Positions 32,618 to 41,375 of a DNA stretch of 64,000 bases are shown here, in pieces (the first letter of the stretch is position 1; every line of letters begins with the position of its first letter). Origin of the DNA: Elioraea sp. (GTDB lineage Bacteria > Pseudomonadota > Alphaproteobacteria > Acetobacterales > Acetobacteraceae); the NCBI RefSeq assembly GCF_022842375.1, contig NZ_JALHPR010000002.1, forward strand, positions 1-64,000, written 5' to 3'. The notes below the pieces were generated by a model that searched no databases, was not told where the DNA came from, and saw nothing but the letters and a program-made list of their open reading frames with translations. The translations under genes and the position numbers were made by a program.

Positions 32618-33963
32618 GCGGCCGCCCTCCCCGTGCTGCCGGTCTTGGCGGCCAGTTCACGCACCAGGCTCCCGAGCCCATCCAGCCGCAGCCGCACGGC
32701 GGCGCCGCTCGCCAGGACGTCGACTCGCTCGACTAGCAGCCGCACGATGCGCGCCTGCTCGGCGTGGAACAGCTCGTCCCAGAGAGGCTCGATGCGTTCC
32801 AGAGCGGTGCGCACCTCCTGCTCGCTCGCGTCCGTCGCGCCACGTGCAGCCTGCCAGGTGCCGACCACGATCTCGGGCTGCCGCAGCAGGGCGCGGACCT
32901 GAGCCAGCACGCCGCCCTCGATTTCCCCGGCCGGCACGCGCGCGATCTCCGGCCGCTCCGTGCCCCCGCCCTGCAGCACCGCCTGGCTGACGTAGTAGCG
33001 GTACATCCGCCCGCCCCTGCCGCGGCTGTGGCTCGGCGACATTGCCCGTCCGTCGCTGTCGAAGACGAGGCCGCGCAGCAGTGGCGCGGTGGCGTTGCGC
33101 GTGCGGTTGACGCGGACCCGCGGGTTCACCTGCAGCATGGCATGCGCCGCGTCCCACTGCGCCTGGCTGACGATGGCGTCGTGCTCGCCGGGATAGGACG
33201 TGCCCTTGTGCACGGCCTCGCCGAGATACACGCGGTTGGTCAGGATCCGATAGACGTCGCTCTTCGTGAGCGCGCGGCCACGTTTCGACGTCGCGCCCTC
33301 GGCGCGCAGCGCCTGCACCAGCCGCGTGCAGGACTCCATCTCCGCAAAACCCTGGAAGATGCGCCGCACCAGCGCGGCCTCAGCGTCGTTGATCACCAGC
33401 TTGCGGTCGCGCACGTCGTAGCCGAGCGGCACAAAGCCCCCCATCCACATCCCGCGCTTGCGTGAGGCGGCGAATTTGTCGCGGATGCGCTCGCCGATGA
33501 CCTCTCTTTCGAACTGGGCAAAGCTGAGCAGGATGTTCAGCGTCAGCCGGCCCATGCTGGTCGTCGTGTTGAAGGACTGCGTCACCGAGACGAAGGTCAC
33601 CTCGTTCGCGTCGAACACCTCGACCAGCTTGCTGAAGTCCAGCAGCGATCGGCTGAGGCGGTCGATCTTGTAGACGACCACGACGTCGACGAGGCCTTCC
33701 TGGATGTCAGCGATGAGGCGCTTGAGCGCGGGACGTTCGAGGGTGCCGCCCGAGATCCCCCCGTCGTCGTAGCGGTTGCGCACCAGCGCCCAGCCCTCGG
33801 AGCGCTGCGAGGCGACATAGGCCTCACAGGCCTCGCGTTGCGCATCGAGGGAGTTGAACTCCATGTCGAGGCCTTCCTCGCTCGACTTCCGTGTGTAGAT
33901 CGCACAGCGCAGCTTGCGCACGGTCGCCGGCATGTCGCCGCTGGTCTTCGCGTCGCGCTTCAT
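32614..33963 (-). CDS. Large serine recombinase (site-specific integrase)
   Basis: The 449-residue protein has an N-terminal resolvase catalytic domain with the nucleophile in AIYTRKSSEEGLD (near residue 28), VVYKIDRLSRSLLDFSKL, and FAQFEREVIGERIRDKF. A recombinase domain follows (FVPLGYDVRDRKLVINDAEA, then LTNRVYLGEAVHKG). The C-terminus includes VFDSDGRAMSPSHS and a YRYYVS segment typical of phage-type large serine integrases. It would integrate or excise the element. A start ten codons later (MPATVRK) is possible. It overlaps DUF2924 by four bases. Confidence 0.93.
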   Translation of the reverse strand: MKRDAKTSGDMPATVRKLRCAIYTRKSSEEGLDMEFNSLDAQREACEAYVASQRSEGWALVRNRYDDGGISGGTLERPALKRLIADIQEGLVDVVVVYKIDRLSRSLLDFSKLVEVFDANEVTFVSVTQSFNTTTSMGRLTLNILLSFAQFEREVIGERIRDKFAASRKRGMWMGGFVPLGYDVRDRKLVINDAEAALVRRIFQGFAEMESCTRLVQALRAEGATSKRGRALTKSDVYRILTNRVYLGEAVHKGTSYPGEHDAIVSQAQWDAAHAMLQVNPRVRVNRTRNATAPLLRGLVFDSDGRAMSPSHSRGRGGRMYRYYVSQAVLQGGGTERPEIARVPAGEIEGGVLAQVRALLRQPEIVVGTWQAARGATDASEQEVRTALERIEPLWDELFHAEQARIVRLLVERVDVLASGAAVRLRLDGLGSLVRELAAKTGSTGRAAA

Positions 33964-34457
33964 GCGGCGCTCCGGCTCGGGCGCAGCCCGAAGAAGGCGC
34001 GCCCGTTCCAGCGCGTGCCGGTGATGGCGCGGGCGATGGCCGAGAGCGACTGGTAGGGTCGCCCCTGGTACTCGTAGCCGGCGCGCGTGACGGTGACGAC
34101 GTACTCGACGCCCTGGTACTCGCGGATCAGCTGCGTGCCGGCGATCGGCCGATCGTCACCGCGCATCCGCCGCACGGTGACCTTGCCGCCATCGAACTGC
34201 CGGCCCAGAGCCTCGAGCCGCTCGATCGTCTCGGGCTTCAGGCCTCCATAGGCGAGCTCCTGGATGCGGTAGGCCAACCGGCTTTCCAGGAAGCGCCGGT
34301 TGTAGGGCGGCGGCTCGGTGCCGAAGAGCGCGCGCCATTGCTGCTTCAGCTCAGGCGTGGCCGTGGTCTTCAGCGCGGCAAGCCGGCCCAGCACATCGGC
34401 GGCGGGGATGCTCGGCGCGACGAACGTCGGCGCGGCGGCGGTCTTCTTCCTGGTCAT
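33960..34457 (-). CDS. DUF2924 protein
   Basis: The 165-residue protein matches DUF2924: ELKQQWRALFGTEPPPYNRR, LESRLAYRIQELAYGGL, then GTQLIREYQGVEYVVTVTRA and YQGRPYQSLSAIARAITGTR with RWNGRAFFGL. DUF2924 genes almost always lie beside large serine recombinases and probably act as cofactors or directionality factors; this is unproven. ATG 34457 follows AGAGGA and overlaps the upstream small gene by four bases. Confidence 0.9.
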   Translation of the reverse strand: MTRKKTAAAPTFVAPSIPAADVLGRLAALKTTATPELKQQWRALFGTEPPPYNRRFLESRLAYRIQELAYGGLKPETIERLEALGRQFDGGKVTVRRMRGDDRPIAGTQLIREYQGVEYVVTVTRAGYEYQGRPYQSLSAIARAITGTRWNGRAFFGLRPSRSAA

Positions 34458-34660
34458 GCGTCCTCTGTCTCTCTGGGGTTCGCATGACCACTCGGGTGGG
34501 CGGTGAAGTGTAGCGACGTCTCTCCCCTGCCCCCGACCCCGTCGTCGATCTCGGCGATGCTGCGGCGCCGCTGCCGCACGATCCCGCGCGCGAGGATCTC
34601 GCAGACCTCGCGCAGATGGGGTGGCAGAGTGGATGTTGCTTGACCGACTCGACCGCTCAT
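34454..34660 (-). CDS. Small protein upstream of DUF2924
   Basis: The 68-residue protein contains LPPHLREVCEILARGIVRQR and ends with SLHFTAHPSGHANPRETEDA. Small proteins with the same PPHLR.VC.ILA.G..R and SLHFT....GH.NP patterns precede DUF2924 genes in related elements, so I take it as real. It overlaps DUF2924 by four bases. Function unknown. Confidence 0.6.
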   Translation of the reverse strand: MSGRVGQATSTLPPHLREVCEILARGIVRQRRRSIAEIDDGVGGRGETSLHFTAHPSGHANPRETEDA

Positions 34661-34731
34661 TGGCAGCGCCTCTCGGCATGATCAGCGAGCATCGCTTGCC
34701 GACAGAGCGCAAGGTACGGGATTGCATTGGC

Positions 34732-35517
34732 ATGAATGATCAGACGGATCGGCCCGATGATGCGATGACCCTGGCTCAGGCCCTCCGAGAGATTTGCAGT
34801 CGCGACGTCCTGACGCAGCTGCTGCAGGCAGAACAGCTGTTCACGAGGACTGAGTTGCGTGACCTGGAGAAGCCCGAAGCTCTCAAGGCCATGAACGACG
34901 AACACGCTCGCTACCTCTCCCTGAGCCAGCGAAAGGATCGGCATGGACTCCTCGATAGGGCCTGGGCCGCCATCCAACACGACGTCCAGATGCGTTTGCA
35001 GAGCGAGGAGTGCTTCATGACGGGCGTGCCGCGACGCCCCATGGGCACGACAGATCGCGTTCTGATCCCAGGGGTCTGGGCGACTCGCTTCAAGTTCGAC
35101 TTCTTCCGCAACGTTGTCTGGGGCACCGCCGGGAGTTACGACGCCGTACGCATCCACTTGCAGCATCCCGACGCAGCAAGGACGGTTGCCTTCGAAGCGG
35201 TGACGACGGATCGCCCGACGGAAAAGCCAGTGAGCACCAACGAGCTTTCGGCCCAGCAGGAAATGGAAGCGAGACCTGAGGCCAGCGGCTCTCGGCGAAG
35301 AGGGCGCCCCCCATTTCCATTCGGCGACTTGGTGAAGATCGCCAGGCTTCGCTTGCATACGCGTCACGCTGCAAACAAGGCTGAGGCAACCGCTCTCCGC
35401 GAACTGTTCCAACGTCAGCACGTTGGCAAGCAGGCTCCGGCTTTCGCAACGATCGAGGACCATTTGCAGAGGATCTACGAGCAAGCGGCTCGGGAGGAAG
35501 CGTCGGAAAAGCCGTAA
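34732..35517 (+). CDS. Hypothetical protein of the element
   Basis: The 261-residue protein starts MNDQTDRPDDAMTLAQALRE. It is largely helical, with VWATRFKFDFFRNVVWGTAG in the middle and an RRRGRPPFPFGD segment, an AT-hook-like basic stretch, near residue 193. The C-terminal helix (EDHLQRIYEQAAREE) may be a coiled coil. I recognise no family. It is divergent from the recombinase cluster and precedes the primase gene by 79 bases. Confidence 0.6.
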   Translation: MNDQTDRPDDAMTLAQALREICSRDVLTQLLQAEQLFTRTELRDLEKPEALKAMNDEHARYLSLSQRKDRHGLLDRAWAAIQHDVQMRLQSEECFMTGVPRRPMGTTDRVLIPGVWATRFKFDFFRNVVWGTAGSYDAVRIHLQHPDAARTVAFEAVTTDRPTEKPVSTNELSAQQEMEARPEASGSRRRGRPPFPFGDLVKIARLRLHTRHAANKAEATALRELFQRQHVGKQAPAFATIEDHLQRIYEQAAREEASEKP

Positions 35518-35596
35518 AACCGTAGAAATCAATTCCACGGGTTTAGCGGTTTCTCGGCACGCGCGGCGCGCCGCCTCTCCGTGACATGGTTTGGGC

Positions 35597-38326
35597 ATGG
35601 CGAGCGACATGCCCTACAGCGATCTCGACGGTGGCGGCGTCTACGGCTTCACGTTCGGCGTGTATGACCAGACGAGCGCGTGGAACGACGTCCGGGCCCT
35701 GACATGGCCCGCGCTTTCGACGCTCCTGACCGAGCACCCGTTTGGTCAGAAGGAAGGCACATGCATCGTGCCGGCGGTGTTCACTGGGCCGGACCGGAAG
35801 AAGGCCCAGGCGACGCAGATCGACGTCGCGTTCCTCGACTCCGACCAGGGCACGACGCTGGACGAGATCAGGGCGGCGATCGTCAGGCGTGGCTGGGCCG
35901 CGATCATCTCCTCGACGCACTCGCACGGCACCACGCGCACCAAGGTCAAGCGCGACGCGTTCGAGAAGTTCGCGGCGCGGCATCGTGATCCCGACAGCAC
36001 CGCAGAAGCCTTCCTCATTCAGGAGAAGGGCTACCGCGCCGCCGTCGCCCAGGGCGCGAAGGTCGTCGGGCAGACCGACGAGCACGTCGTCCTCGAGCAT
36101 GCACCCTGCCCGAAGTTCCGCATCGCCATTCCGCTGCTGCGACCGTGGCGTGCCGACAACTATGCGAGCCAGGACGACGCCAACGACGGCTGGAAGGAAC
36201 GCATCGAAGCGCTCGCTGCAGAGCTCGGCCTCGACCACGACCAGTCCTGCACCGACACCTCGCGGCTCTTCTTCCTGCCGCGGCGGCCGCAGGACGGGCC
36301 TGAGCCGGAGACGGCAGTGCTCGAAGGCGCGCCTTGCGATCTGTTCGCCCTTCCCGCTGCGCCGACGCCGCTGGCGCGAGTCACGCATCCGACCGGCCGC
36401 AGCGCCGTCGCCGCGCCCGCTGACCTGACGGTCACAGAGCCCGCGAGCCGCGAGGTTTTCGATCTTGCTGCGTGGGCCCGCACCTACGGGCGTCGCTTCG
36501 AGATCGCCGCGGCGCTGCGAGCACGGCATCCCGCCGCACTGGTCAGCTACGTCGCCGACGGCTGCAAGCACCACATCCGTTGCCCGAACGAGGCAGCCCA
36601 CACCGAGCCCGGCCAGGACCGCTCGACCTTCGTCGTGAACGCCAGCCAGAGCGGCACTAAGGGCTTCGTCATCCACTGCATGCACAATCACTGCACTGGT
36701 CGGGACCGGCTGCTGTTCCTGAAGCAGATGCTCGAGCAGCGCTGGCTCAGCGTCGACGACCTCATCAATCCGGATTTCCTTGGCGAGGTTGGTCGACCGT
36801 TGATCCGCTACGAACCCGGCGACCTACCGACGATCGTGGACCTGGCTGAGACGGCGCTGATCGAGAGCAGCGTGGGGCTCTACCAGCATGGTGGCATGAT
36901 CGTCCGGCCCGGTCAGGTGCCGGTGGCGATCAATGGTGGCAGGACGGTTTCGGCGCAGCGCATCGTCCCGGTCGGCGACCATGCGATCGCCGAGGCCATG
37001 ACCAAAGCCGCCTCGTGGGAGAAGCTCGACAAACGCGCAAACCGCTGGGTCCGGATCGACGCTCCCCCGATCGTCGCGCAGACCTACCGCGATCGTGTCG
37101 GGCTCTGGCAGCTGCCGGTGCTCAGCGGGATCATCACCGCCCCGACACTGCGTGCCGACGGAACCATCCTCGATCGCCCAGGCTACGACGGCAGCACGGG
37201 CCTCCTTTACGAGCCCGGCGCGACGAGCTTTCCGACGATTCGTTCGGCACCGTCGATGGATGATGCCGTCCGCTCACTCCTCCTCCTCGAGGAGCTGATC
37301 GGCACGTTCCCGTTCATCGACGCGGCGAGCCGTGCCGTGGCCCTCTCGGCGATCATGACGGCGTGTATCCGGCGCGCGCTGCCGACCGCGCCGCTCCATG
37401 CCTTCACGGCGCCGACCGCCGGATCTGGAAAGTCCCTGCTCGTGGATCTCGCCAGCGTCATCGCCACTGGCCGAGAGGCGAGCGTGATGGCGCAGGGGAA
37501 GTCTGAGGAGGAACTCGAAAAGCGCCTGGGCGCCCTCTTGCTCGCGGGCGACCTCGTCATTGCCATCGACAACTGTGAGGCCCCGCTCGGCGGCGATCTG
37601 CTCTGTTCGATGTTGACCCAGCCGATGGTCAGGGTGCGCATCCTTGGCCGCTCGGAAGCCTCTGAGCTTCCTGCCGCGGCCTTCGTCGCTGCCACCGGCA
37701 ACAACCTGGCGCTGCTTGGCGACCTCACCCGCCGGTCGCTGCTCTGCACGCTCGATCCGGGCGAGGAGCGTCCAGAACTGCGGCGCTTCGAGATCAACCC
37801 TCTCGATCTCGCGCGAGCAGATCGTGGCAGTTACGTCGGAGCCGCATTGACCGTGCTGCGGGCCTACCACGTTGCCGGGAGGCCCGGCGCGCCAGAGCCG
37901 CTCGGGTCATTCGAGGCCTGGAGCGGTTGGGTGCGCGGCGCCCTGCTCTGGCTCGGCCGCGCAGACCCAGTCACGACGATGGAAGCGGCGCGCGCGCGTG
38001 ATCCAAAGCTCGATGCGCTGCTCTCAGTGACGTCCCAATGGCAACAGGCGTTTGGCGTCGAGGCCGTCTCGGTGCGCGCGGTCATTGAGCGTGCAGCGGG
38101 CGGGGGCGACAGCGCTCAGAGTACCGCTCCTGACCTTCGCGAGGCGTTGCTCACCGTCGCGGGCGAGAGCGGTGCAATCAACAGCAGGCGGCTCGGCAAA
38201 TGGCTGGCTGCCAACGAAGGGCGCGTTGTCAACGGCAGGCGCCTGCAGCGTGCGAACATCTCCGTCGGCATCCAGCGCTGGCGTCTTGTCGTCGATCCGA
38301 ACGCAGCAAAGGAGTGCAACAGATGA
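35597..38326 (+). CDS. Primase-helicase-like replication protein
   Basis: The 909-residue protein combines three parts. An N-terminal archaeo-eukaryotic primase-like region holds TQIDVAFLDSDQGTT and SSTHSHGTTRTKVK, then a PKFRIAIPLLRPW strand and DTSRLFFLPRRP. A zinc-binding segment at about 320-375 holds CKHHIRCPNEAAH and CMHNHCTGRDRLLFL. A C-terminal ATPase has P-loop APTAGSGKSLL near residue 605 and a Walker B-like LVIAIDNCEAPLGGD. It probably primes and unwinds replication of the element. ATG 35597 was chosen; a TTG lies two codons earlier. Confidence 0.8.
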   Translation: MASDMPYSDLDGGGVYGFTFGVYDQTSAWNDVRALTWPALSTLLTEHPFGQKEGTCIVPAVFTGPDRKKAQATQIDVAFLDSDQGTTLDEIRAAIVRRGWAAIISSTHSHGTTRTKVKRDAFEKFAARHRDPDSTAEAFLIQEKGYRAAVAQGAKVVGQTDEHVVLEHAPCPKFRIAIPLLRPWRADNYASQDDANDGWKERIEALAAELGLDHDQSCTDTSRLFFLPRRPQDGPEPETAVLEGAPCDLFALPAAPTPLARVTHPTGRSAVAAPADLTVTEPASREVFDLAAWARTYGRRFEIAAALRARHPAALVSYVADGCKHHIRCPNEAAHTEPGQDRSTFVVNASQSGTKGFVIHCMHNHCTGRDRLLFLKQMLEQRWLSVDDLINPDFLGEVGRPLIRYEPGDLPTIVDLAETALIESSVGLYQHGGMIVRPGQVPVAINGGRTVSAQRIVPVGDHAIAEAMTKAASWEKLDKRANRWVRIDAPPIVAQTYRDRVGLWQLPVLSGIITAPTLRADGTILDRPGYDGSTGLLYEPGATSFPTIRSAPSMDDAVRSLLLLEELIGTFPFIDAASRAVALSAIMTACIRRALPTAPLHAFTAPTAGSGKSLLVDLASVIATGREASVMAQGKSEEELEKRLGALLLAGDLVIAIDNCEAPLGGDLLCSMLTQPMVRVRILGRSEASELPAAAFVAATGNNLALLGDLTRRSLLCTLDPGEERPELRRFEINPLDLARADRGSYVGAALTVLRAYHVAGRPGAPEPLGSFEAWSGWVRGALLWLGRADPVTTMEAARARDPKLDALLSVTSQWQQAFGVEAVSVRAVIERAAGGGDSAQSTAPDLREALLTVAGESGAINSRRLGKWLAANEGRVVNGRRLQRANISVGIQRWRLVVDPNAAKECNR

Positions 38327-38490
38327 CCGTGGTGCCTTTGGTGCCTTTGACCCCCCTCTTTTCCCCTGATGTAGGAAAGTGTCAGAGAGAGAATGACATT
38401 TCTTATTGGGGGGTGGGATTAGCCCCTCGAAAGCCACCAAACCCACCAGACCTCGCTCGACCGCACCTCCACGCAGGAGGTCCTCGATGA
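38323..38490 (+). CDS. Possible small protein coupled to the primase gene
   Basis: A 55-codon frame opens with an ATG overlapping the primase stop (ATGA) and runs to the methyltransferase start: MTVVPLVPLTPLFSPDVGKC and so on, with many prolines near the end. The DNA here holds a short direct repeat, GGTGCCTTT twice (38331-38348). The overlap suggests translation, but composition is unusual and it may be non-coding leader DNA. Confidence 0.3.
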   Translation: MTVVPLVPLTPLFSPDVGKCQRENDISYWGVGLAPRKPPNPPDLARPHLHAGGPR

Positions 38491-39752
38491 GCGCGCTCTC
38501 CCCCTTCCCCGCTTACAAAAAGGCCCTGGTGGCGGAATTGGTCCCGTACGCCAGGAACGCGCGGACGCACAGCGACGCGCAGGTCGCCCAGATCGCAGCG
38601 TCGATCCGCGAGTTCGGCTTCACAAGTCCGCTCCTGGTCGACGGCGAGCGCGGCGTGATCGCGGGGCACGGTCGGCTGCTCGCGGCGCGGATGCTCGGCA
38701 TGACCGAGGTGCCGGTGATCGAGCTGAGCCATCTCAGTCCCGCCCAGCGGCGCGCCTACGTCCTTGCCGACAACAAGCTCGCGCTGAACGCCGGCTGGGA
38801 CGACGCGATGCTGCGGCTCGAGCTCGGTGAGCTTCACGCCGAGGGATTCGACCTCGGCCTCATCGGCTTCGACGACGGTGAGCTCGCAGCGCTGCTCACC
38901 GAGCCCACCAGCGGCCTCACCGACCCCGACGACGTGCCGGAGGCCCCTGCGGTGCCGACGAGCCGCGTGGGCGACGTGTGGCGCCTGGGACGGCACAGGT
39001 TGGCCTGTGGTGACTGTACCGACCCTGCGGTGGTCGAGGCCGTGCTCGCCGGCGTGCGGCCCCACCTCATGGTCACAGACCCGCCCTACGGCGTCGCTTA
39101 CGACCCAGCCTGGCGCAACCGCGCAGGGGTCAGCACCACGAAGCGGGTCGGGGCCGTCGAGAACGACCACCGCGCAGACTGGCGCGAGGCCTGGGCGCTG
39201 TTCCCCGGCGACGTCGCCTACATCTGGCACGGCGCGCTGCACGCCACGACCGTCGCCGAGAGCCTGCTCGCCTCGGGCTTCGAGATCAGGGCCCAGATCA
39301 TCTGGGCGAAGGAGAGGTTGGTGCTCGGCCGCGGCCACTACCATTGGCAGCACGAGCCATGCTGGTACGCCGTGCGCGGCCAGGGCCACTGGCAGGGCGA
39401 TCGGCGCCAGACGACGCTCTGGTCGATCCCGAGCCGTGACCAGGATGCGGCGACGGTGCATGGCACGCAGAAGCCGGTCGAGTGCATGCGCCGACCGATC
39501 CAGAACAACAGCGCCCCTGGCCAGGCGGTCTACGAGCCTTTCTCTGGCTCCGGCACCACGCTCATCGCCGCCGAGACCACCGCCCGCGCCTGCCACGCGA
39601 TTGAGCTCTCGCCCGCCTACGTCGACGTCGCGGTGTTGCGCTGGCAGGCCTTCACCGGCGAGGCGGCGACGCTCGAGGCCACGGGCGAGACGTTCGAGAC
39701 GATCCAGCGGAAGCGAGCAGAGGAGGCCACCGATGCAGGGCGTACGGTTTGA
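38487..39752 (+). CDS. ParB-domain/DNA methyltransferase fusion
   Basis: The 421-residue protein has an N-terminal ParB/sulfiredoxin-like nuclease domain (PYARNARTHSDAQVAQIAAS, GVIAGHGRLLAARML, residues 15-70) and a C-terminal beta-class DNA methyltransferase: catalytic DPPYGVAY at about 195 and SAM-binding FSGSGTTLIAAE near 350. Target is adenine or N4-cytosine, not readable from sequence. Such fusions are common in prophages, where they mark phage DNA against host restriction. AGGAGG precedes ATG 38487. Confidence 0.92.
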   Translation: MSALSPFPAYKKALVAELVPYARNARTHSDAQVAQIAASIREFGFTSPLLVDGERGVIAGHGRLLAARMLGMTEVPVIELSHLSPAQRRAYVLADNKLALNAGWDDAMLRLELGELHAEGFDLGLIGFDDGELAALLTEPTSGLTDPDDVPEAPAVPTSRVGDVWRLGRHRLACGDCTDPAVVEAVLAGVRPHLMVTDPPYGVAYDPAWRNRAGVSTTKRVGAVENDHRADWREAWALFPGDVAYIWHGALHATTVAESLLASGFEIRAQIIWAKERLVLGRGHYHWQHEPCWYAVRGQGHWQGDRRQTTLWSIPSRDQDAATVHGTQKPVECMRRPIQNNSAPGQAVYEPFSGSGTTLIAAETTARACHAIELSPAYVDVAVLRWQAFTGEAATLEATGETFETIQRKRAEEATDAGRTV

Positions 39753-40155
39753 GCCGACGGAGGAGCAGCGCCGCACCGTGCGTGCGATGAGCGGCTTCGG
39801 CATCCCCCAGGAGGACATCGCCACCTTCCTCGACATCGAGCCGAAGACGCTGCGCAAGCATTTTCGGCGGGAGCTCGATCGCGGCATGGTCGAGGCAACG
39901 GCGAAGGTGGCGCAGTCGCTGTTCCAGATGGCGACATCCGGCAACAACGTCGCGGCCGCGATTTTTTGGATGAAAGCCAGGGCTGGCTGGCGGGAGAAGC
40001 AGGAGATCCGCGTCGGCCCGACCAACCTCGATGAGGTGAGCGACGAGGAGCTCCTCCAGGTGATCCAGCACGTCCGCGACGCGATCGCCGAGGGCGAGGA
40101 ACTGGCGGCCGAAGCGGCGCAACTCACCACGGAGCAGCAACCACCCTCCACCTGA
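39733..40155 (+). CDS. HTH protein, possible small terminase-like
   Basis: The 140-residue protein reads FEPTEEQRRTVRAMSGFGIP then QEDIATFLDIEPKTLRKHFR, an HTH, followed by TAKVAQSLFQMATSGNNVAA and AIFWMKARAGWREKQE. In intact phages a protein like this commonly precedes the large terminase, so a small-terminase or regulatory role is likely; no large terminase follows here. It begins inside the methyltransferase gene (20-base overlap) after an AGGAGG. Confidence 0.75.
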   Translation: MQGVRFEPTEEQRRTVRAMSGFGIPQEDIATFLDIEPKTLRKHFRRELDRGMVEATAKVAQSLFQMATSGNNVAAAIFWMKARAGWREKQEIRVGPTNLDEVSDEELLQVIQHVRDAIAEGEELAAEAAQLTTEQQPPST

Positions 40156-40249
40156 CCCCGTTCAACACCAACCAACGACCGTTGCTCGGTGACGAACAGA
40201 TGCGATGGAGCGGATTGAAGGTGCCGGCAGCGCGCGCGATATCGATGGG

Positions 40250-40711
40250 ATGAACAAGGCATTCGTCCGAGAGCCCGACGGCGAGGTACCAGAACGGCTG
40301 CCCGAGATCCCGGTCCCGCCTGGTCCCAATCCAGTGACCGCGGGCGGCCATGCGCTGATCGTCGCTGCCCTTGAGGCAATCGACCGTCGCCTTGCCGATC
40401 AGCGTGAGACGCTTGAGCACACGGAGGCAGAGCGCCTTCGGCGTGAGCGTCGTTACTGGGCAGCCCGCCTCGAGGCTGCGCGCATCACCGCACCACCTGC
40501 TGATCCCGACGAGATCGGCTTCGGCTCGCGCGTGACCGTTGCTTGGCCCCGGCGTGGCGAGGTCGCGCTTCGCATCGTTGGTGATGACGAGGCCGATCCT
40601 GCGCACGGGCTCATTGGCTGTTCAACTGGTGGTGCTGGCAGTTCGCAACGAGCCCTGAACGCGCTGCGGCGGGAGATGCTCAGAGACGTGCTCGAGCCAG
40701 CAGTCGCGTAA
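40250..40711 (+). CDS. GreA/GreB-like protein with altered C-terminus
   Basis: The 153-residue protein starts MNKAFVREPDGEVPERLPEI, a start typical of GreA/GreB-like factors, and has RRYWAARLEAARI then DEIGFGSRVTVAWP and LRIVGDDEADPAHGLIG of the Gre C-terminal domain. The usual SPLARALLG segment is missing and is replaced by GCSTGGAGSSQRALNALRRE, so the domain is damaged or rebuilt. Gre factors rescue stalled RNA polymerase. An in-frame ATG 15 codons upstream exists. It converges on the resolvase gene with a 32-base overlap. Confidence 0.65.
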   Translation: MNKAFVREPDGEVPERLPEIPVPPGPNPVTAGGHALIVAALEAIDRRLADQRETLEHTEAERLRRERRYWAARLEAARITAPPADPDEIGFGSRVTVAWPRRGEVALRIVGDDEADPAHGLIGCSTGGAGSSQRALNALRREMLRDVLEPAVA

Positions 40712-41375
40712 TCGTCGTATGCGTCCAGGTGGCGCCACCCCGCGGCGTCGGGATGGCACGGTCGGTCAGTGCGCGGGCTAGTTCCGCGAGGCCCTCGACG
40801 CCATCCGCCCGCAGCGCCTCGATCTCGAGCAGGATGCGGTGCGCCGTGCGGTCGGCTTCGTCGCGCCTGACGTCGGCGGCGGCTAGCGCATCGGGCCCTG
40901 AGGCTGGCCGGTAGCCGCGATCCCCACCGAGACGCTTCCCCCGCGCCTTCGCCGCGGCCAGCGCCGCACGTGTGCGCTCGCTGATCAGCTCCCGCTCCTT
41001 CTGCGCCATCGCCGCGTAGACGCGCATCATCAGGTCATCCGCGCCAGGCATGTCGGCGGCACGGATCGCGACGCCCTCCTCCAGCAGCTGCGACAGCGTG
41101 TGCGCCCGCCGCGTGATGCGGTCGAGGCGGGCTGCAACCAGCACGGCGCCGAGCTGCCGGCAGCGCGCCAGTGCCGCCTGGAAGCCTGGCCGCCGGTCGT
41201 CCTTGCCGGAGGCGACGTCCGTGTACTCCGCCACCAACACCCAGCCCTGGCTCGCGACGAACCGCCTGTTGCTCTCGCTCTGCGCCTCCAGGCCGAGGCC
41301 GCTCTGGCCCTGCTCAGCCGTCGAGACGCGGGTCAGCCCGACCGCGTAGCGCGGCCGGGCGTCGTTCCGTCGCAT
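40680..41375 (-). CDS. Small serine resolvase/invertase
   Basis: The 231-residue protein has the resolvase catalytic domain: AVGLTRVSTAEQGQSGLGLE with nucleophile Ser18, LVAARLDRITRRAHTLSQLL, and MAQKERELISERTRAALAAA. The C-terminal part carries RGKRLGGDRGYRP and ends with a short DNA-binding region (RGGATWTHTTITRLL). It differs from the large recombinase at 32614. ATG 41375 overlaps the upstream DUF3489 stop by one base. Confidence 0.9.
   Translation of the reverse strand: MRRNDARPRYAVGLTRVSTAEQGQSGLGLEAQSESNRRFVASQGWVLVAEYTDVASGKDDRRPGFQAALARCRQLGAVLVAARLDRITRRAHTLSQLLEEGVAIRAADMPGADDLMMRVYAAMAQKERELISERTRAALAAAKARGKRLGGDRGYRPASGPDALAAADVRRDEADRTAHRILLEIEALRADGVEGLAELARALTDRAIPTPRGGATWTHTTITRLLARARL

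Noticed and set aside
38827-39732. Long plus-strand frame overlapping the ParB-methyltransferase gene
   Set aside because: Only its last 140 codons (from ATG 39733) look like protein; the earlier part is Arg/Ser/Pro-rich and overlaps a strong gene in another frame.
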